Of a DNA stretch of 61,831 nt, positions 59,844-61,831 are shown piece by piece (position 1 is the first letter of the stretch; each line of letters begins with the position of its first letter). The notes beneath the pieces are model-generated. The model was given only the letters and a program-made list of their open reading frames with translations, was not told the origin of the DNA and ran no database searches. This DNA is from Candidatus Eisenbergiella stercoravium (lineage in GTDB: Bacteria; Bacillota; Clostridia; Lachnospirales; Lachnospiraceae): NCBI GenBank assembly GCA_019113175.1, contig DXHY01000065.1, forward strand, positions 1-61,831. Reading direction: 5' to 3'. The position numbers and the translations under genes are program-made.

Positions 59844-60527
59844 ATGGCAATGATACAGAACGACTGGCTTACGGAGATCAGCGGAGAGTTCCGTAAGCCC
59901 TATTATGCGCAGCTTTTTCATTTCATCAAACAGGAGTATTCCACCCATGTGGTGTTTCCCCCGGCGGATGAGATTTTCAACGCTTTTCATTTCACTCCCT
60001 TAAGCCAGGTTAAGGTGGTGATTCTCGGGCAGGACCCCTACCACAACGTGAACCAGGCGCACGGCCTGAGCTTTTCCGTAAAGCCGGAGCAGAAGAATAT
60101 TCCTCCGTCTCTTCAGAATATCTATCAGGAGCTTCACGATGACCTGGGCTGCTACATCCCCAATAACGGTTATCTGAAAAAATGGGCGGATCAGGGTGTT
60201 CTGCTTTTAAACACCGTGCTCACGGTGCGTGCCCATCAGGCCAACTCCCATCAGGGAAAGGGCTGGGAACAGTTCACGGACGCGGTGATCGCCGCAGTCA
60301 ACCGGCAGGACCGCCCCATCGTGTACATGCTCTGGGGACGGCCGGCACAGAGCAAGGTTCCCATGCTCACAAATCCGAAGCATCTGATTCTGACGGCTCC
60401 CCATCCGAGCCCCTTTTCCGCCTCCCGCGGCTTCTTCGGCTGCAGGCATTTCAGCAAGGCGAACGATTTTCTGAAGGCTAATGGGGTGGAGCCCATCGAC
60501 TGGCAGATTGAAAATATTGAGCAGTGA
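59844..60527 (+). CDS. ung: Uracil-DNA glycosylase
   Basis: A 227-residue family 1 UDG that removes uracil from DNA. The water-activating motif GQDPYHNVNQAHGLSFSV contains Asp64. NTVLTVRAHQANSHQGKGWEQFTD and the minor-groove loop HPSPFSASRGFFG with the catalytic His are all present. Length is normal. AAAAAGGAATT precedes the ATG. The next gene starts almost immediately. Confidence 0.97.
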   Translation: MAMIQNDWLTEISGEFRKPYYAQLFHFIKQEYSTHVVFPPADEIFNAFHFTPLSQVKVVILGQDPYHNVNQAHGLSFSVKPEQKNIPPSLQNIYQELHDDLGCYIPNNGYLKKWADQGVLLLNTVLTVRAHQANSHQGKGWEQFTDAVIAAVNRQDRPIVYMLWGRPAQSKVPMLTNPKHLILTAPHPSPFSASRGFFGCRHFSKANDFLKANGVEPIDWQIENIEQ

Positions 60528-60545
60528 TTGGAAGGGAGAAAAAGC

Positions 60546-60938
60546 GTGGCAACATCTGTTTCTCTCCGCGATGAAATACTGGAATATGCCTTCCGCCAGT
60601 ACGGCGTGAGGCCGGAATATCTGTGGAGAACCTCTCCCGGAGACGCCGTTCTGCGCCGCCCTGACAACCGGAAATGGTTCGCTGTGCTGCTCCGGGTGCC
60701 GAAGAACAGGCTCGGCCTTTCCGGAGAAGAGGAGACGGATATTCTGGATGTGAAGTGTGACCCGGCGCTTGCCGGAGCTTTGTGCGCGGCGGGAAAAGCG
60801 GGAGGGATTCTGCCGGGATATCACATGAATAAGAATCACTGGATTACCATTCTGCTGGATGGAACGGTAAAAAAGGAACGGATTTTTCCTCTGCTTGAGA
60901 TGAGCCGGGAGCTGGCCGGAAGCGGCTCGGGGAAATGA
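60546..60938 (+). CDS. MmcQ/YjbR-family DNA-binding-like protein
   Basis: A 130-residue protein of the YjbR/MmcQ (CyaY-like fold) family, function unknown. Recognisable parts are RDEILEYAFRQYGVRPEYLWR, then RKWFAVLLRVPKNRLGL, ILDVKCDPALAGAL and GYHMNKNHWITILLDG. A GTG start at 60546 fits the GGAAGGGAG site better than the TTG at 60528. It is probably co-transcribed with ung. Confidence 0.85.
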   Translation: MATSVSLRDEILEYAFRQYGVRPEYLWRTSPGDAVLRRPDNRKWFAVLLRVPKNRLGLSGEEETDILDVKCDPALAGALCAAGKAGGILPGYHMNKNHWITILLDGTVKKERIFPLLEMSRELAGSGSGK

Positions 60939-60952
60939 GCACTCCCCGAGCC
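60924..60952 (+). terminator. Hairpin at the end of the ung unit
   Basis: A perfect 10-bp stem (GGCTCGGGGA/TCCCCGAGCC) that overlaps the stop codon; no clear T-run follows. Confidence 0.6.
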
Positions 60953-60978
60953 TGTTATCGGACTAATCCGGATTTTCC

Positions 60979-61222
60979 TCATCCGCAGGAATCAGCTTTT
61001 CCCGTATCACAGGTCATGCCATACGGCGCATAGATGGAATGCTGTTTAGCAATTTTGGTCCGGTGGATTTCTTCTGCTTCCTCCTGTCTTTCAGCAGAAA
61101 GAGCCTCGTCGCTTGCGCAGGCCTGTGCTGAAGCCGTCCCCTCAGCAGAAAGAGTGCCGCTGTATAAAGCAGCCGACGCACAAAGCGCCATTGTGAGTAC
61201 AAGAATTGTGATTCTCCGTCAG
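60979..61222 (-). pseudogene. Remnant of a small secreted or M56-peptidase-tail-like protein
   Basis: On the minus strand, an open stretch just after a TGA codon reads RRITILVLTMALCASAALYS (signal-peptide-like). It continues to EIHRTKIAKQHSIYAPYGMT. The YAPYGMT ending resembles the YEPFGLTYD segment of M56-family membrane peptidases or their peptides. No start codon with ribosome site is seen before the ATG at 61191. 60953-61304 holds nothing else. Confidence 0.35.
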
Positions 61223-61304
61223 ATGATGCCACCAATTACGGTTTGTGTGGTTTGAAAACATCCGGGCAGGTTAGCCCGAAGAGAAACAGTTGATAAATCC
61301 GTAT

Positions 61305-61676
61305 TTAACGTATCCTCTCAATGTGCGTAATATTAAACCCGACTTCTCTGTATAAGCTTAGAGCCTTTTTATTCCATTTAGCAACATGCAACAAAATTGG
61401 CACATTATTACTTTGACGAATATGATTCATTCCCCATAATAAAAGCTGCTTTCCGTACCCTTGATTTTGAAATTTTTCATTGACTATCAAAATTTGACTG
61501 TAATCATTCAGAAAATTGTATGGTCTGATATCAAGAAATTTGCGCATTTCCCAAAAACAGGCATTATATATTTGCATGTATTCCTGAAAATATTTCTGCT
61601 CAAAAGGAATACACAGGATATTACTTTTTTCGATCTCAGCTTTTGTATAGTTCATTTCATATGCTATGATTTCCAT
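61305..61676 (-). CDS. GNAT-family N-acetyltransferase, internally shortened
   Basis: A 123-residue protein. The N-terminal CIPFEQKYFQEYMQIYNACFWEMRKFLDI and the acetyl-CoA-binding region NEKFQNQGYGKQLLLWGMNHI (Q/R-x2-G-x-G/A type) identify the family. Between NDYSQ and ILIVNEKF, about 20-25 residues covering beta-strands 2-4 appear to be missing compared with relatives, without loss of frame. The gene is AT-rich relative to its neighbours. It may be an inactive remnant; the substrate is unknown. Confidence 0.6.
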   Translation of the reverse strand: MEIIAYEMNYTKAEIEKSNILCIPFEQKYFQEYMQIYNACFWEMRKFLDIRPYNFLNDYSQILIVNEKFQNQGYGKQLLLWGMNHIRQSNNVPILLHVAKWNKKALSLYREVGFNITHIERIR

Positions 61677-61776
61677 GTTGAAATTACCCCTGTAAATTCA
61701 AATTTAACTATCTAATCCTCAAAAACCATTGATTTTTCAAGGCTTCACGCCTGTTTTTCATTCAAACCTTATCTGT

Positions 61777-61822
61777 TTGCCCTTGTTTTTGCCCTTACGA
61801 GCCGAAACAAGGGCAACTTTTT
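61777..61822 (+). terminator. Intrinsic terminator near the window end
   Basis: A perfect 12-bp stem (TTGCCCTTGTTT/AAACAAGGGCAA) followed by C and TTTTT. No rightward gene precedes it inside the last 800 bases. Confidence 0.75.
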
Positions 61823-61831
61823 ATTCCCCGC

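Overview
The window looks like chromosomal DNA from an anaerobic, fermentative, carbohydrate-eating Clostridium-group bacterium, most likely a gut Lachnospiraceae member; no genus can be fixed from sequence alone. The grounds are GGAGG-type ribosome sites throughout, sigma-A promoters with 17-bp spacers, LplB/LplC-type sugar ABC permeases, an Ech-type energy-converting [NiFe] hydrogenase, several Rpn-family nuclease genes, and many cytoplasmic glycoside hydrolases and Gfo/Idh/MocA oxidoreductases. No rRNA, tRNA, CRISPR array or complete insertion sequence was seen.

Layout. 57-1155: AraC regulator facing a HAD hydrolase across a likely operator. 1784-7206: GH105-type unsaturated uronyl hydrolase, GH38 alpha-mannosidase and iron alcohol dehydrogenase. 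7276-13875: MgtC-like protein, then inositol genes iolC-D-E-G-B. 14033-20254: binding-protein-dependent sugar importer (two permeases and a lipoprotein, no ATPase) and two poorly known genes. 21189-27933: RpiB-like isomerase, uxaB and uxaA divergent from uxaC, and a LacI regulator. 28232-33048: truncated Rpn gene, one oxidoreductase, a membrane protein, and an AT-rich island (broken DUF3307 gene, SatD) beside a second AraC regulator. 33408-37299: four-gene cassette of two TIM-barrel isomerases and two Gfo/Idh/MocA oxidoreductases. 37605-45923: echABCDEF and hypF. 45963-47758: a lipid glycosyltransferase and PlsY on the other strand. 47916-48723: two gene remnants. 49146-51489: hypC-D-E. 51643-55702: GH28 polygalacturonase family and GH2. 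56009-61676: intact Rpn gene, degenerate sirtuin-like protein, hisH, hisF, ung, an MmcQ/YjbR-like gene and a shortened acetyltransferase.

How it fits together. Pectin, glucuronide and mannoside fragments would be imported as oligosaccharides and cut inside the cell (GH105, GH28, GH2, GH38). Hexuronates then pass through UxaC, UxaB and UxaA. Three near-identical TGTAAG-N2-CTTACA palindromes, at the uxaA/uxaC promoters and at the GH28-GH2 promoter 26 kb away, suggest one regulon, probably run by the adjacent LacI protein. Ech hydrogenase would couple ferredoxin oxidation to H2 evolution and ion pumping.

The most unusual signal is not a gene. Many leaders just upstream of start codons carry chains of one to six short, near-perfect hairpins with small loops. 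Stem sequences differ from site to site, but the last hairpin usually abuts the ribosome-binding site. Some leaders have the hairpin plus ribosome site duplicated, with other hairpins between the copies. A two-hairpin unit of the same kind lies in frame inside hypD and appears to add about 25 residues. This looks like a family of small spreading palindromes or a leader-RNA regulatory architecture, and it is the first thing I would follow up.
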